In this document: piece by piece, positions 30,753-40,480 of the stretch
How positions within the stretch are numbered: the stretch's first letter is position 1
How the letters are laid out: the number at the start of each line of letters is the position of its first letter
From: Achromobacter agilis
GTDB lineage: Bacteria > Pseudomonadota > Gammaproteobacteria > Burkholderiales > Burkholderiaceae_B
DNA: 64,000 bases
NCBI RefSeq assembly: GCF_900496965.1
Contig: NZ_UFQB01000002.1
Span: 248,001-312,000 of the forward strand
Direction: 5' to 3'
Position numbers and translations under genes: made by a program
Notes under the pieces: model-generated
What the model was told of the DNA's origin: nothing
The model's database searches: none
Seen by the model: only the letters and a program-made list of their open reading frames with translations

Positions 30753-32435
30753 TCAGAACGTGGGCCAGTCCTCGCCGGCGGACTGCCGGGCCGGCTGGGC
30801 CGGCGCCAACGCCGGCTTGCGCGCCGCGGGCACGGCCTGCGCCAGCCGGATCTGCGCGTCGCGCGCCGAGCCCCCCGCCTCGACCTTGAAGCGGCGCACT
30901 TCCTGCGCCAGGCGGCCGGCCTGCTCCTGCATGCTGGCCGCGGCCGCGGCCGCTTCTTCCACCAGCGCCGCATTCTGCTGGGTAACGGTGTCCATCTGCG
31001 CCACGGCCTGGTTGACCTGGCCGATGCCCGAGGACTGTTCCTCCGAGGCGCTGGCGATTTCACGCACCAATGCCGCGACCTGGCTCACGCTGTCCACCAC
31101 CTCGCGCATCGTGCGGCCGGCTTCGTCGACCTGGCGCGTGCCGCCTTCGACGCGTGCCGCGGATTCATCGATCAGGGCCTTGATTTCCTTGGCAGCCACC
31201 GCCGAGCGCTGCGCCAGCGTGCGCACTTCGCCCGCCACCACCGCGAAACCACGCCCCTGCTCGCCGGCCCGCGCGGCCTCGACCGCAGCGTTGAGCGCCA
31301 GGATGTTGGTCTGGAAGGCGATGCCATCGATCACGCCCGTGATGTCGGCGATGCGGCGCGAGCTGTCGGAAATGGCGCTCATCGTCTGGACCACGCCGTC
31401 GACCACCTCTCCGCCCCGGATGGCCACGCTGGAGGCCAGGTTGACCAGCCGGTCCGCTTCGCCGGCATTGTTGGCGTTCTGCTGCACGGTGCTGGTCAGT
31501 TCTTCCATCGACGCGGCGGTCTCCTCCAGCGAGGAAGCCTGCTCTTCGGTGCGCTGCGACAGGTCGGCATTGCCCTGCGCGATCTGCGAGGACGCCGAGG
31601 CGATGCTTTCGCACCCGTCGCGCACGTCCTTCACGATGCGGGCCAGGCTTTCGTTCATGGCCTTGAGCGCGCTCATCAGTTCGCCGGTTTCATCGCGCGT
31701 GGCGACCTGGATGTCGGTCGTGAGATCGCCGGCCGCCACCTGGCGCGCCGCCTTCACGGCCTGGTCCAGCGGGCGCACGATGCCGCGCGTCACCAGCCAG
31801 CCCAGCAGCAGGCCGACCGCCACGCCCGCAACCGCCAGGGCGATCATCACGGCGCGAACCGTGCCGTACAGGTCCGAACCCGCCTTCACGGTCTGCGCGG
31901 CGGCGCTTTCCTTGCCCTGCGCCAGCGTCGTCATCAGGTCGTCCAGCTTCTGCGAGGCCCCGATCACGCGCGCCTCGACCTCCGCCAGGCGCGGATCGGC
32001 CTGAGTCAGCGGCTGCGATTGGGCTGCGGCGAAAAATGCCGCCGACTCGCTCTTCCAGGCCTTCTCGGTCTCCACGAATTGCGCCAGCACGCGCTTGTTG
32101 TCGTCTGAATAGAAATTGGCGGCGGCCTTTTCGCGCAGCGCATCCATGTTCGTGACAGCGTCGTCGAACTGCTTGCGCAAGGCCTGGCGCTCCTGCTCGG
32201 TCGCGACGGCCAGGTACGCGTTGCGCGCGCGGCCCGCGTAGATCAGGTGGATATTGGCCTCCTTGATGTCCGAGATGCCGCGCAGTTCGGTATCGTAAAG
32301 CCGGTCATTCATTGCATCCATGCGCGCAAGGCCCCAAACCCCGAAGGCCCCGATCGCGCCGCCGACCACCGCAACCAGCAAAAACGCGCCCGACAGGCGT
32401 GCGCCGATGCGCATTCCCGAAAAATACCGCAACAT
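30753..32435 (-). CDS. Methyl-accepting chemotaxis protein
   Basis: The 560-residue receptor has a first membrane helix (about residues 12-32), a four-helix-bundle type sensor of about 160 residues, a second membrane helix (about 190-212), a HAMP domain and the signalling hairpin with the conserved tip [14 protein letters not shown]. It ends in D-W-P-T-F, an equivalent of the CheR/CheB-binding pentapeptide, so it should be methylated efficiently. GGAAGGGAAG precedes the ATG. The ligand is unknown; no chemotaxis or flagellar genes are nearby. Confidence 0.95.
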   Translation of the reverse strand: MLRYFSGMRIGARLSGAFLLVAVVGGAIGAFGVWGLARMDAMNDRLYDTELRGISDIKEANIHLIYAGRARNAYLAVATEQERQALRKQFDDAVTNMDALREKAAANFYSDDNKRVLAQFVETEKAWKSESAAFFAAAQSQPLTQADPRLAEVEARVIGASQKLDDLMTTLAQGKESAAAQTVKAGSDLYGTVRAVMIALAVAGVAVGLLLGWLVTRGIVRPLDQAVKAARQVAAGDLTTDIQVATRDETGELMSALKAMNESLARIVKDVRDGCESIASASSQIAQGNADLSQRTEEQASSLEETAASMEELTSTVQQNANNAGEADRLVNLASSVAIRGGEVVDGVVQTMSAISDSSRRIADITGVIDGIAFQTNILALNAAVEAARAGEQGRGFAVVAGEVRTLAQRSAVAAKEIKALIDESAARVEGGTRQVDEAGRTMREVVDSVSQVAALVREIASASEEQSSGIGQVNQAVAQMDTVTQQNAALVEEAAAAAASMQEQAGRLAQEVRRFKVEAGGSARDAQIRLAQAVPAARKPALAPAQPARQSAGEDWPTF

Positions 32436-32635
32436 GCTTCCCTTCCCTGTAGTTACCCCGGTTTATGGCGGGCGTGCCGCGGTCGTGGGCCCCGTGGTTC
32501 AGTCGTAGACCGGGGGCAACGATAGCGGCTGGGTTTCCTAGGGATAACCCTAAACAAAAGGATGTGTGCGCGTTATTTCGCCAAAATGAACTCGACAATC
32601 GACAAAGAAAATTGAATAGCCTTGCGGCGGGCCCG

Positions 32636-32668
32636 AAAAAAAACCCCTCGTTCAAACGAGGGGTTTTT
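32636..32668 (-). terminator. Rho-independent terminator of sodB
   Basis: The stem CCCCTCG/CGAGGGG is flanked by runs of A and T on both sides (AAAAAAA before, TTTTTT after). It lies just after the sodB stop on the minus strand and could also work in the other direction. The rest of the 276-base gap to the chemotaxis receptor start shows no gene. Confidence 0.85.
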
Positions 32669-32711
32669 TGTGGGCGCGGCGCGGGCCGGCCCGTCAGCCT
32701 GGCGGCGAGGC

Positions 32712-33290
32712 TCAGGCGAAGTTCTTGGCCGCGAATTCCCAGTTCACCAGCGCCCAGAAGTTTTCCAGGTACTTGGGACGGGCGTTGCGGTAGTCGATGT
32801 AGTAGGCGTGTTCCCAGACATCACAGGTGAGCAGCGGCTTGTCGGCCGTGGTCAGCGGGGTGGCGGCGTTGCTGGTGTTGACGATGTCGACCGAGCCGTC
32901 GGCCTTCTTGACCAGCCAGGTCCAGCCCGAACCGAAGTTGCCGGCGGCCGACTTGTTGAACGCTTCCTTGAAAGCGTCGAAGCTGCCCCACTTGGCGTTG
33001 ATGGCGTCAGCCAGCTTGCCAGTGGGCGCGCCGCCCGCCTTGGGGGCCAGGCTGTTCCAGTAGAACGTGTGGTTCCAGATCTGGGCAGCGTTGTTGAAAA
33101 TGCCGCCCGAGGACTTCTTCACGATGTCTTCCAGCGACAGCGATTCGAATTCCGTGCCCGGGATCAGGTTGTTCAGGTTCGTGACGTAGGTCTGATGATG
33201 CTTGCCGTAGTGGAACTCCAGCGTTTCCTTGGAGATGTGCGGCGCCAGCGCGTCCAGTTCGTAAGGCAGGGGGGGAAGAGTATGTGCCAT
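32712..33290 (-). CDS. sodB: Iron superoxide dismutase
   Basis: The 192-residue protein has the Fe/Mn SOD metal ligands in H-Y-G-K-H-H, N-H-T-F-Y-W-N and D-V-W-E-H-A-Y-Y. The segment [10 protein letters not shown] and the overall length are typical of the iron form (SodB). It removes superoxide in the cytoplasm. AAGGA precedes the ATG at the right distance, and a strong terminator follows. Confidence 0.95.
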   Translation of the reverse strand: MAHTLPPLPYELDALAPHISKETLEFHYGKHHQTYVTNLNNLIPGTEFESLSLEDIVKKSSGGIFNNAAQIWNHTFYWNSLAPKAGGAPTGKLADAINAKWGSFDAFKEAFNKSAAGNFGSGWTWLVKKADGSVDIVNTSNAATPLTTADKPLLTCDVWEHAYYIDYRNARPKYLENFWALVNWEFAAKNFA

Positions 33291-33359
33291 GTGAAAGTTC
33301 CTTCTGTTGAGTGCACGATCAAGCCGGTCAATTGTATCGGCAACTCATGAGGATACCGC

Positions 33360-33387
33360 GTTAACCCCGCGCCGGCGCGGGGTTAAC
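33360..33387. repeat. Perfect 28-base palindrome between xseA and sodB
   Basis: The two 14-base halves are exact reverse complements with no spacer; as a hairpin this is a 12-base GC-rich stem with a 4-base loop. It lies 70 bases upstream of the sodB start and 45 after the xseA stop, on transcripts going leftward. No T tract follows, so it could be an operator for sodB or a factor-dependent xseA end. Confidence 0.6.
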
Positions 33388-33431
33388 GAACACATGCGCT
33401 TGCACCACGCCGGCGCAAGCCCGCGAATGGA

Positions 33432-34799
33432 TCAGGAAGCGTCGCGCGTGCTTCGCGTCTGCGTGACTTCGACCTGGGCGCCGCCTTGCGCAAAGCTGAG
33501 GTCCAGCGCCTGCCCCGCCGCCAGCGCCGCCGCGTCGCGCACGATGCGACCTTCGCCGTCGCGCGCGATCGCGTAACCGCGCGCCAGCGTGTTGCCGGGA
33601 TCCAGTGCGCGCAGCTGCGCCGTCGCGGCCGCGAGCCTGTCGCGGCGCTGCGCCAGCAGCCGCGCATGCGCCTGGCCCAGTTGGCGCAGGGCGCCGTTCA
33701 GGCGGTCGGCGGCCCGGCCCGTGTCCGGCGCACGGTGCGCCAGCCGCTGGGTCAGCAGGTTGACCCGGGCCGTTCGGCGGCCCTGCGGCCCCGCCCACGC
33801 GGAAGCCAGACGGAAACGCAGGCTATTGAGCCGTTCGCGCTGGTGCTCCAGCCGCTGGGCCGGGGACACGAGCTGCGCGGCGGCGCGGTCCAGCCTTTGG
33901 GCGGCGCGTTCGAGGCGGCGCTGCTGCCCCCGCGCCATCGCCTGCGCGGCGTGCGTGACGCGGCCCAGCAGCTCGGCGCGCGGCACGCAAGCCAGTTCGG
34001 CGGCCGCCGTTGGCGTGGGCGCGCGCACGTCGGCCACGAAATCGCAGATCGTGAAGTCCGTTTCGTGCCCGACCCCGCTGATGACCGGAATGTCGCTTAC
34101 GGCCACCAGGCGGGCCAGGCCTTCGTCGTTGAAGCTCCAGAGATCCTCGATGCTGCCTCCGCCCCGCACCAGCAGCAGGGTATCCACTTCGGCGCGTTCG
34201 TTGGCCAGCCGCAACTGCGCCGCCAGCCGTCCGGCCGCGTCCGCCCCCTGGACCGGCGCCGGGTAGATGATCACGGGCACCTGCGGGGCGCGCCGGGCCA
34301 AAGCCGACAGCACGTCCCGCAGCGCCGCCGCATGCAGGGAGGTGATAACGCCGATCGCCCGCGGCAGCCTCACGGGCTCGCGCTTGCGGGCCGGGTCGAA
34401 GAGGCCCTCGGAGGCCAGCTGCTCCTTCAGCCGCAGGAACGCTTCATACAGATTGCCGACCCCGGCGCGGCGCATGGCGTCGGCCTGCAGCTGGTAGTCG
34501 CCGCGAGGCTCGTACAGAGACACCCGGGCGCGGATCTCGACCTGGTCTCCCGCCCTGGGCATGAACCCCACCGCGCTGGCGCGGCTCCTGAACATGACCG
34601 CGCGCACGGAAGCCCGGCTGTCCTTGAGCGTGAAGTACCAATGCCCGGAAGCCGCGGCCGTGAAGTTGGAAATCTCCCCTCGCACCCATAGCGCCGGGAT
34701 GCTGCGCTCCAACAACTGCCCCACGGCTTGGTTCAGCTGGGCAACTGTCAGGATATCCCGCGCAAATGCGTTGTTTGTGACTGCAAATTCAATTGTCAT
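33432..34799 (-). CDS. xseA: Exodeoxyribonuclease VII large subunit
   Basis: The 455-residue protein has the N-terminal OB-fold (L-T-V-A-Q-L-N-Q-A-V-G then W-V-R-G-E-I-S-N-F near residues 16-47) and the catalytic domain with G-V-I-T-S-L-H-A-A-A-L-R-D and R-G-G-G-S-I-E-D-L-W-S-F-N-D-E. It degrades single-stranded DNA together with XseB. The ATG at 34799 is chosen because GGAAAG precedes it and it starts at the OB-fold; the frame is open to 34880. xseB is not in this window. Confidence 0.95.
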   Translation of the reverse strand: MTIEFAVTNNAFARDILTVAQLNQAVGQLLERSIPALWVRGEISNFTAAASGHWYFTLKDSRASVRAVMFRSRASAVGFMPRAGDQVEIRARVSLYEPRGDYQLQADAMRRAGVGNLYEAFLRLKEQLASEGLFDPARKREPVRLPRAIGVITSLHAAALRDVLSALARRAPQVPVIIYPAPVQGADAAGRLAAQLRLANERAEVDTLLLVRGGGSIEDLWSFNDEGLARLVAVSDIPVISGVGHETDFTICDFVADVRAPTPTAAAELACVPRAELLGRVTHAAQAMARGQQRRLERAAQRLDRAAAQLVSPAQRLEHQRERLNSLRFRLASAWAGPQGRRTARVNLLTQRLAHRAPDTGRAADRLNGALRQLGQAHARLLAQRRDRLAAATAQLRALDPGNTLARGYAIARDGEGRIVRDAAALAAGQALDLSFAQGGAQVEVTQTRSTRDAS

Positions 34800-35016
34800 G
34801 AGGCTTTCCGATGCATAACCTGTCCACAGGGCACGCGTAGCGGGCCGCAATGATACCGCGTCCCCGCTTGTTTGCCGCAATCGGCCCGATAGCCAGCAAA
34901 TTCAAAGCAAAACGTTGATTTATATGCGTTTTTTATGAAAAACAGGCTGCTCGAAATTGAAGCAATCAAGTGCCAGCCCTGTGCCCACAAGCCTTCCGGC
35001 GAAGTTTTACACAGAA

Positions 35017-35039
35017 TTATCCACAAGATCTGTGGATAG
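35017..35039. promoter_or_regulatory. Inverted pair of DnaA-box-like sequences
   Basis: The 342-base gap between the divergent xseA and exbB genes holds a perfect consensus DnaA box TTATCCACA (35017-35025) and, 5 bases later, an inverted box TGTGGATAG with one mismatch (35031-35039). The whole forms an inverted repeat with 8-base arms. A weaker TTTTACACA lies just before it. Otherwise the gap shows an AT-rich stretch around 34890-34960 and no gene. Confidence 0.5.
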
Positions 35040-35150
35040 CTTCGGGGTCGTTCCGACTTGCCACGCTACGGCCGCCCCGTTACAGTTTCGGCTTGATCAG
35101 ATGCTGGCGCGCACTGTCCCGCGCGCGGCGCTCCCCGGGAGTTGAACGCT

Positions 35151-35777
35151 TTGCTTTCCATCTTGCGCGAGGCCGGCTGGCCTATCTGGCCCCTGCTGGC
35201 GACATCGGTCCTGGGCTTGGCGCTGATCTTCGAGCGCTTCCTCTCCCTGCGCCGCGGGCTGGTCATGCCGCGTGGCCTGAACGAACAGGTTGCGGAAATG
35301 CTGCGCAACCGCCAGGACACCCCCGAAGCGATCAACCGGCTCGAACGCAATTCGCCGCTGGGCCGCGTGCTGGCCGAGGTAATGCGCCACCGCCACCTGC
35401 CGCGCGAAGAACTGCGCAACGTGGTCGAAGACGCCGGCCGCGCCGTCGCCCACGACCTTAGCCGCTACATTTCCGCCATCGGCACCATCGCCGTCATCGC
35501 GCCCCTGATGGGCCTGTTCGGCACGGTGGTCGGCATGATCGAAATCTTCGGTTCCTACACGCCCGGCGGCGGCGACCCCGCCCAACTGGCGCGCGGCATC
35601 TCGATCGCGCTGTACAACACCGGCTTCGGCATCCTCATCGCCATTCCCGCCATGATCGCGCACCGCTATCTGCGCGGCCGCGTGGACGGCTACCTCAGCG
35701 CGATGGAGCAGGCCGCGTCGCGACTGGCCCGCGCCGTGTCGCCGCACGCCGCCGCCTCCCGCGAGGGCCGTTCATGA
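35151..35777 (+). CDS. exbB: MotA/TolQ/ExbB-family proton channel protein
   Basis: The 208-residue protein has three membrane segments, one near the N-terminus (W-P-I-W-P-L-L-A-T-S-V-L-G) and two in the C-terminal half flanking the conserved L-M-G-L-F-G-T-V-V-G-M-I. With ExbD it forms a proton-driven motor that energises TonB-dependent outer-membrane transport or a related task. No ATG is available. TTG at 35151 has GGGAG nine bases upstream, while TTG at 35142 directly abuts that site. Its stop overlaps the exbD start. No tonB is adjacent. Confidence 0.92.
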   Translation: MLSILREAGWPIWPLLATSVLGLALIFERFLSLRRGLVMPRGLNEQVAEMLRNRQDTPEAINRLERNSPLGRVLAEVMRHRHLPREELRNVVEDAGRAVAHDLSRYISAIGTIAVIAPLMGLFGTVVGMIEIFGSYTPGGGDPAQLARGISIALYNTGFGILIAIPAMIAHRYLRGRVDGYLSAMEQAASRLARAVSPHAAASREGRS

Positions 35778-36187
35778 ATTTCCGCGGCTCCCGGGGCGAC
35801 CGCGATGAACTGGACATCAATCTGATCCCGCTCATCGACGTCCTGCTGGTCATCCTGATCTTCCTTGCCGCGACCACCTCGTTCGCGCGCTTCACCCAGC
35901 TGAAGGTGACCCTGCCCCAGGCCTCGATGGAGCAGGACACCCCGCCCGCCCTGGAAGTGGCCATCAGCCAGGATGGGCGGTATGCGCTCAACGGCACGCT
36001 CATCGACGTCTCCTCGCCGCCCGAAATCGCCGACGCCTTGCGCCAGGCCGCGGCCGGCAAGACAGAGCCGCTCGTCGTCATCAACGCCGACGCCCAGGCC
36101 ACTCACCAGTCCGTGATCAACGTCATGGAAGCCGCCCGGCTGGCCGGCATCGGCCGCGTCAATTTCGCCGCGCAGACCGCCCGGTGA
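35774..36187 (+). CDS. exbD: ExbD/TolR-family biopolymer transport protein
   Basis: The 137-residue protein has one membrane helix near the N-terminus that contains the conserved acidic residue Asp22 in L-I-P-L-I-D-V-L-L, the proton-carrying residue of the family, then a periplasmic domain. It pairs with the ExbB homologue; the genes overlap by 4 bases (ATGA), and its stop overlaps the lpxK start by 4 bases (GTGA), so the three are translationally coupled. Confidence 0.94.
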   Translation: MNFRGSRGDRDELDINLIPLIDVLLVILIFLAATTSFARFTQLKVTLPQASMEQDTPPALEVAISQDGRYALNGTLIDVSSPPEIADALRQAAAGKTEPLVVINADAQATHQSVINVMEAARLAGIGRVNFAAQTAR

Positions 36188-37242
36188 CCGCAAAGCGCGC
36201 TTCGACGCTGCTGGCGCGCCAATGGCAGCACGGCGGCTGGCTGTCCACCCTGTTGCTCCCGCTGTCCGGGCTCACCGCCTGGGCGGTGGCGCGCAAGCGC
36301 GAGCGCTACCGGGATGGCGCCCGCCCCGCCTATCGCGCCCCCGTTCCCGTGGTAGTGATCGGCAACGTCTACGTCGGCGGCACCGGCAAGACCCCCATGG
36401 TCATCGCCGCCGTGGAAGGCCTGCGCGCCCGCGGCTACACCCCTGGGGTCGTCAGCCGCGGCTATGGCGTCAAGGTCGGCCCGCATGCCCGTGTCGGGAC
36501 CGGCGCACTGGAAGCCAGCCGCTACGGCGATGAGCCCGCCTTGATCGCGCGCGCCACCGGCGCCCCGGTGTCGGTCCATCCCAAGCGCGCCCTGGCCGCC
36601 CAGGCCCTGCTGCAAGCGCACCCCGACGTCGATGTCATCGTGTCGGACGACGGCCTGCAGCATCTGGCGCTGGCCCGCGACATCGAAATCGTGGTGCAGG
36701 ACGAGCGCGGCGTCGGTAACGGCCGCCTGCTGCCGGCCGGCCCCTTGCGCGAGCCGGCCAGCCGGCTGCGCGAAGTGGATGCCGTGGTAACGAATACCAG
36801 CGTACCCGGCGCCCCCCCGCCGGCCGCGGGCGCCAGCGGCCGCCCGCGCCAGGTGCGCATGTGGCTGGAGCCGGGCGAGGCGCGGCAGATCGAGAGCGGG
36901 GGCACGCGCCCCCTGGCGTCTTTCGCGGGGCAGCCCCGCATCGCGGCGGCGGCCGGCATCGGCAATCCCGAACGTTTCTTCGCCACGCTGCGCGCCGCCG
37001 GCATCGCGCCGGAAACCACGCTGGCGCTGCCGGACCATCACGACTACGCCGAATCGCCCTTCCGGACGCTCGCGGCCGACGCCATACTGATCACGTCCAA
37101 GGACGCCATCAAATGCGGCGCCCTGGGCGACGCGCGCCTCTGGGAAGTGCCCGTGCGGGCCGGTTTTTCCGACCCGGAACTGTTCGATTGGCTGGCGCAG
37201 GCGCTGCCGCAGCCCCCGGGGAACAGGAAGCCCGCCGCCTAG
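36184..37242 (+). CDS. lpxK: Tetraacyldisaccharide 4'-kinase
   Basis: The 352-residue protein has the LpxK P-loop [12 protein letters not shown] (residues 60-71), the S-R-G-Y-G segment and the D-D-G-L-Q-H motif. It phosphorylates the 4' position of the lipid A precursor at the inner membrane. Translation begins at GTG overlapping the exbD stop. Its linkage with exbBD and with kdsB groups envelope-biogenesis genes. Confidence 0.95.
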   Translation: MTAKRASTLLARQWQHGGWLSTLLLPLSGLTAWAVARKRERYRDGARPAYRAPVPVVVIGNVYVGGTGKTPMVIAAVEGLRARGYTPGVVSRGYGVKVGPHARVGTGALEASRYGDEPALIARATGAPVSVHPKRALAAQALLQAHPDVDVIVSDDGLQHLALARDIEIVVQDERGVGNGRLLPAGPLREPASRLREVDAVVTNTSVPGAPPPAAGASGRPRQVRMWLEPGEARQIESGGTRPLASFAGQPRIAAAAGIGNPERFFATLRAAGIAPETTLALPDHHDYAESPFRTLAADAILITSKDAIKCGALGDARLWEVPVRAGFSDPELFDWLAQALPQPPGNRKPAA

Positions 37243-37313
37243 GAAGGCCCGCGTGCCGAAGGCCAGCCCCGGGGCCGGTCCGGCCAGAGGCAAACTGTTT
37301 TAGAATTCCAGAC

Positions 37314-37499
37314 ATGGAATCCCGCCTTCTCGACATCCTCGTCTGCCCCCTTTGCAAGGGCCGCCTCGAACACGACCGGCAGCAAGCCGAACTGGTTTGC
37401 CGCGCCGACCGCCTGGCCTTCCCCGTGCGCGACGGCATCCCCGTCATGCTGGAATCGGAAGCCCGCGCGCTCGACGACGCCGCCCCCGCCTCCCACTGA
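37314..37499 (+). CDS. Trm112-family small protein (YcaR-like)
   Basis: This 61-residue protein begins [16 protein letters not shown]-x-L, the YcaR/Trm112 signature with a C-x-x-C pair, followed by L-V-C-R. The family is small and zinc-ribbon-like; eukaryotic Trm112 activates methyltransferases, but the bacterial role is not settled. Its place between lpxK and kdsB is conserved in many Proteobacteria. The ATG at 37314 is the only start that gives the family N-terminus. kdsB starts 11 bases after its stop. Confidence 0.92.
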   Translation: MESRLLDILVCPLCKGRLEHDRQQAELVCRADRLAFPVRDGIPVMLESEARALDDAAPASH

Positions 37500-37510
37500 A
37501 CCGCCGCCGC

Positions 37511-38275
37511 ATGAGCTTCATCGCCCTGATTCCGGCGCGCACCGCCTCGACCCGGTTGCCCGACAAGCCGCTGGCCGACATCGCCGGCAAGCCCATGGTA
37601 GTGCGCACGGCCGAGCGCGCCGCGCTGTCCGGCGCCGCGCGGGTCTACGTCGCCACTGACGACACCCGCGTCCAGCACGCCGCACAGGCCCATGGTCTGC
37701 AGGCGCTGATGACCCGCGGCGACCACCCCACCGGCACCGACCGGCTGGCCGAGGCCGTGGACCAGCTCGGCCTGCCCGACGACGCCATTGTGGTGAACGT
37801 CCAGGGCGACGAGCCGCTGATCGAACCCGAACTCATCGACGCCGTCGCCGCCAAGCTCCAGGCCTGCCCGGAAGCGGACATCGCCACCTGCGCCTGCCCC
37901 CTGGCCGACGCCGAAGCGCTGTTCAACCCCAGCGTCGTAAAGCTGGTCTGCGCCGCGGACGACCGCGCCCTGTACTTTTCGCGCGCCCCCATCCCGTGGG
38001 CCCGCGATGCCCTGGCCTCCGGCGAACGCGTGCTGGCCGAAGGCCTGCCCGCCTGGCACCACATCGGCCTGTACGCCTACCGCGTCTCGTTCCTGCGCCG
38101 CTACCCCACGCTGCCCCAGGGCGCGCTGGAGCGTTTCGAGTCGCTGGAACAGCTGCGCGCCATGGAACACGGGCACGTCATCGTCGTCCATCGGGCGTCC
38201 CACCCTCCCGCCGCAGGCGTAGATACCCCGGCGGATCTCGAACGCGTCCGGCAGGTCTACGCCAGACAGACATAA
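37511..38275 (+). CDS. kdsB: 3-deoxy-manno-octulosonate cytidylyltransferase
   Basis: The 254-residue protein has the nucleotidyltransferase opening [15 protein letters not shown] and the N-V-Q-G-D-E-P-L-I motif typical of KdsB. It activates KDO as CMP-KDO for lipopolysaccharide inner-core synthesis. The ATG at 37511 is set by homology of the N-terminus; the frame is open further upstream into trm112. It acts in the same pathway as lpxK upstream. Confidence 0.96.
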   Translation: MSFIALIPARTASTRLPDKPLADIAGKPMVVRTAERAALSGAARVYVATDDTRVQHAAQAHGLQALMTRGDHPTGTDRLAEAVDQLGLPDDAIVVNVQGDEPLIEPELIDAVAAKLQACPEADIATCACPLADAEALFNPSVVKLVCAADDRALYFSRAPIPWARDALASGERVLAEGLPAWHHIGLYAYRVSFLRRYPTLPQGALERFESLEQLRAMEHGHVIVVHRASHPPAAGVDTPADLERVRQVYARQT

Positions 38276-38348
38276 GGGTTATTTCCTATAGCGTGGCGCC
38301 GCATCGGCTGCTGCATTGCGGCATAATTCCCCGGATCACAAAAAATAA

Positions 38349-39023
<675 letters not shown>

Positions 39024-39097
39024 TCGGCGCTTCGATGGCTTCAAGGCCCATGGCGCCGGCCGGACGCGACGCGTTCCGGTCCCGGCCCAAGGGCCCC

Positions 39098-39168
39098 GGG
39101 GACTGTCCACACTGAAAGGAGCCCATCCGGGCGATCACGCAAAGCTCCTTTCAGTGTGGACAGTCCCC
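39098..39168. repeat. Perfect 25-base inverted repeat after adk
   Basis: Arms at 39098-39122 and 39144-39168 are exact reverse complements (25 of 25) around a 21-base loop, in the 206-base gap between adk and the dehydrogenase gene. As RNA this is a very stable hairpin, but no T tract follows. Perfect arms suggest recent origin or strong constraint, as in a dispersed intergenic repeat. Confidence 0.85.
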
Positions 39169-39229
39169 TTGTGACATTCGGCGCCTGCCGCGCCGCTTTC
39201 ATCCCTTGAATTGATCTGGTGGTAGAGAC

Positions 39230-39988
39230 ATGGAAATCGCGAACAAGGTATTCATTGTTACGGGTGGCGCGTCCGGACTGGGCGCTGGCACCGTGCGCAT
39301 GCTGGTGCAGAATGGCGCCAAGGTCGTCATCGCCGACGTCCAGGACGAGCCGGGCGAAGCCTTGGCCAAGGAACTGGGCCAGCGCTACGTGCATTGCGAC
39401 GTCACGCAGGAAGCCGACGGCAAGAACGCCGTCGCCGCGGCCAAGGAACTGGGCGCCCTCTTCGGCCTGGTGAACTGCGCCGGCGTGGCTCCCGCCGCCA
39501 AGATCGTCGGCAAGAACGGCGCGCACCCGCTGGACCTCTTCCAGAAGGTCGTGTCGATCAACCTGATCGGCAGCTTCAACATGATGCGCCTGGCCGCCGA
39601 AGCCATGAGCGCCAACACGCCGGAATCCACCGGCGAGCGCGGCGTGATGATCAACACGGCTTCCGTCGCCGCCTTCGACGGCCAGATCGGCCAGGCGGCC
39701 TATGCCGCTTCCAAGGCGGGCGTGGCCGGCATGACCCTGCCGATCGCGCGCGACCTGGCCAAGACCGGCATCCGCTGCATGACCATCGCCCCGGGCATCT
39801 TCGGCACGCCCATGATCTTCGGCATGCCGCAGGAAGTGCAGGATTCCCTGGCCGCGAGCATCCCCTTCCCCGCCCGCCTCGGCCGCCCGGAAGACTACGC
39901 CAAACTGGTCCACAGCATCATCACGAACGATATGCTGAACGGCGAAACCATCCGCCTGGACGGCGCCATCCGCATGCCGCCGAAGTGA
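39230..39988 (+). CDS. Short-chain dehydrogenase, 3-hydroxyacyl-CoA dehydrogenase type II-like
   Basis: The 252-residue protein has the NAD-binding T-G-G-A-S-G-L-G at residues 11-18 and the catalytic Ser145, Tyr158 and Lys162 (Y-A-A-S-K). The [10 protein letters not shown] segment and overall layout resemble type II 3-hydroxyacyl-CoA dehydrogenase (HSD10-like), active in fatty-acid or branched-chain oxidation. Substrate assignment from sequence is tentative. It stands alone between two repeat-rich gaps. Confidence 0.88.
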   Translation: MEIANKVFIVTGGASGLGAGTVRMLVQNGAKVVIADVQDEPGEALAKELGQRYVHCDVTQEADGKNAVAAAKELGALFGLVNCAGVAPAAKIVGKNGAHPLDLFQKVVSINLIGSFNMMRLAAEAMSANTPESTGERGVMINTASVAAFDGQIGQAAYAASKAGVAGMTLPIARDLAKTGIRCMTIAPGIFGTPMIFGMPQEVQDSLAASIPFPARLGRPEDYAKLVHSIITNDMLNGETIRLDGAIRMPPK

Positions 39989-40019
39989 TTGGGCCCCCAC
40001 GCCGCGCACACTTCGTGTG

Positions 40020-40290
40020 CTTGCTGCCCCCCGAGGGGGCTGCGCCGCCTTGGGGCGGCCCGGCGGCGGCGCGGCTATTTTTGCGGCGAGTGTCAAAACA
40101 GTTGACCTTCACGCACCGCTCGCTTGCTGCGCCCGAGGGGCAGCGCCGCCTTGGGGCAGCCCGGCGGCGGCGCGGCTATTCTTGCGGCGAGTGTCAAAAC
40201 AGTTGACCTTCACGCACCGCTCGCTTGCTGCGCCCGAGGGGCTGCGCCGCCTTGGGGTGGCCCGGCGGCGGCGCGGCTATTTTTGCGATG
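40020..40290. repeat. Three tandem copies of a GC-rich repeat of about 101 bases
   Basis: The 492-base gap before murJ holds three direct copies: 40020-40122 (103 bases), 40123-40223 (101) and 40224 to about 40290, where the third diverges. Each starts with CTTGCTGC, carries a GC-rich dyad (CGAGGGG... CCTTGGGG) and the first two share CAAAACAGTTGACCTTCACG. A small CACACTTCGTGTG hairpin precedes copy one. The remainder to 40480 shows no gene. Confidence 0.85.
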
Positions 40291-40480
40291 AACCGCAAAA
40301 CAGTCGCCTCCCCCAACGCGCGCTCTACGCGCGCCTGCTGCCTCCTATGGGGCGGCGACTGTTGCTGCCGCCGTCCAGACAACATTTGGGTATCGGACAT
40401 TCTTGCGGGCGCGGCGCCTTTCGGGCGAATATCCTGCATTGCGGGGCCAGTCGGCCCCATTTTCATTACATAGCCTTCCC

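Noticed and set aside
28004-30889. 961-codon plus-strand frame over the thiolase and ClC genes
   Set aside because: It spans two unrelated well-defined minus-strand genes and a bare gap, and shows only low-complexity composition.
35017-35039. Chromosomal origin based on DnaA boxes
   Set aside because: Only two close boxes are seen, and dnaA, dnaN, gidA or rpmH are absent, so a regulatory site is more likely.
39041-40096. Minus-strand frame opposite the short-chain dehydrogenase containing repeat-derived segments
   Set aside because: Its similar peptide stretches come from translating the repeats flanking the gene, not from a real protein.
39989-40480. Possible replication origin or integration site in the tandem-repeat gap
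   Set aside because: The repeats are GC-rich, lack DnaA boxes, and no integrase, tRNA end or partition gene is nearby.
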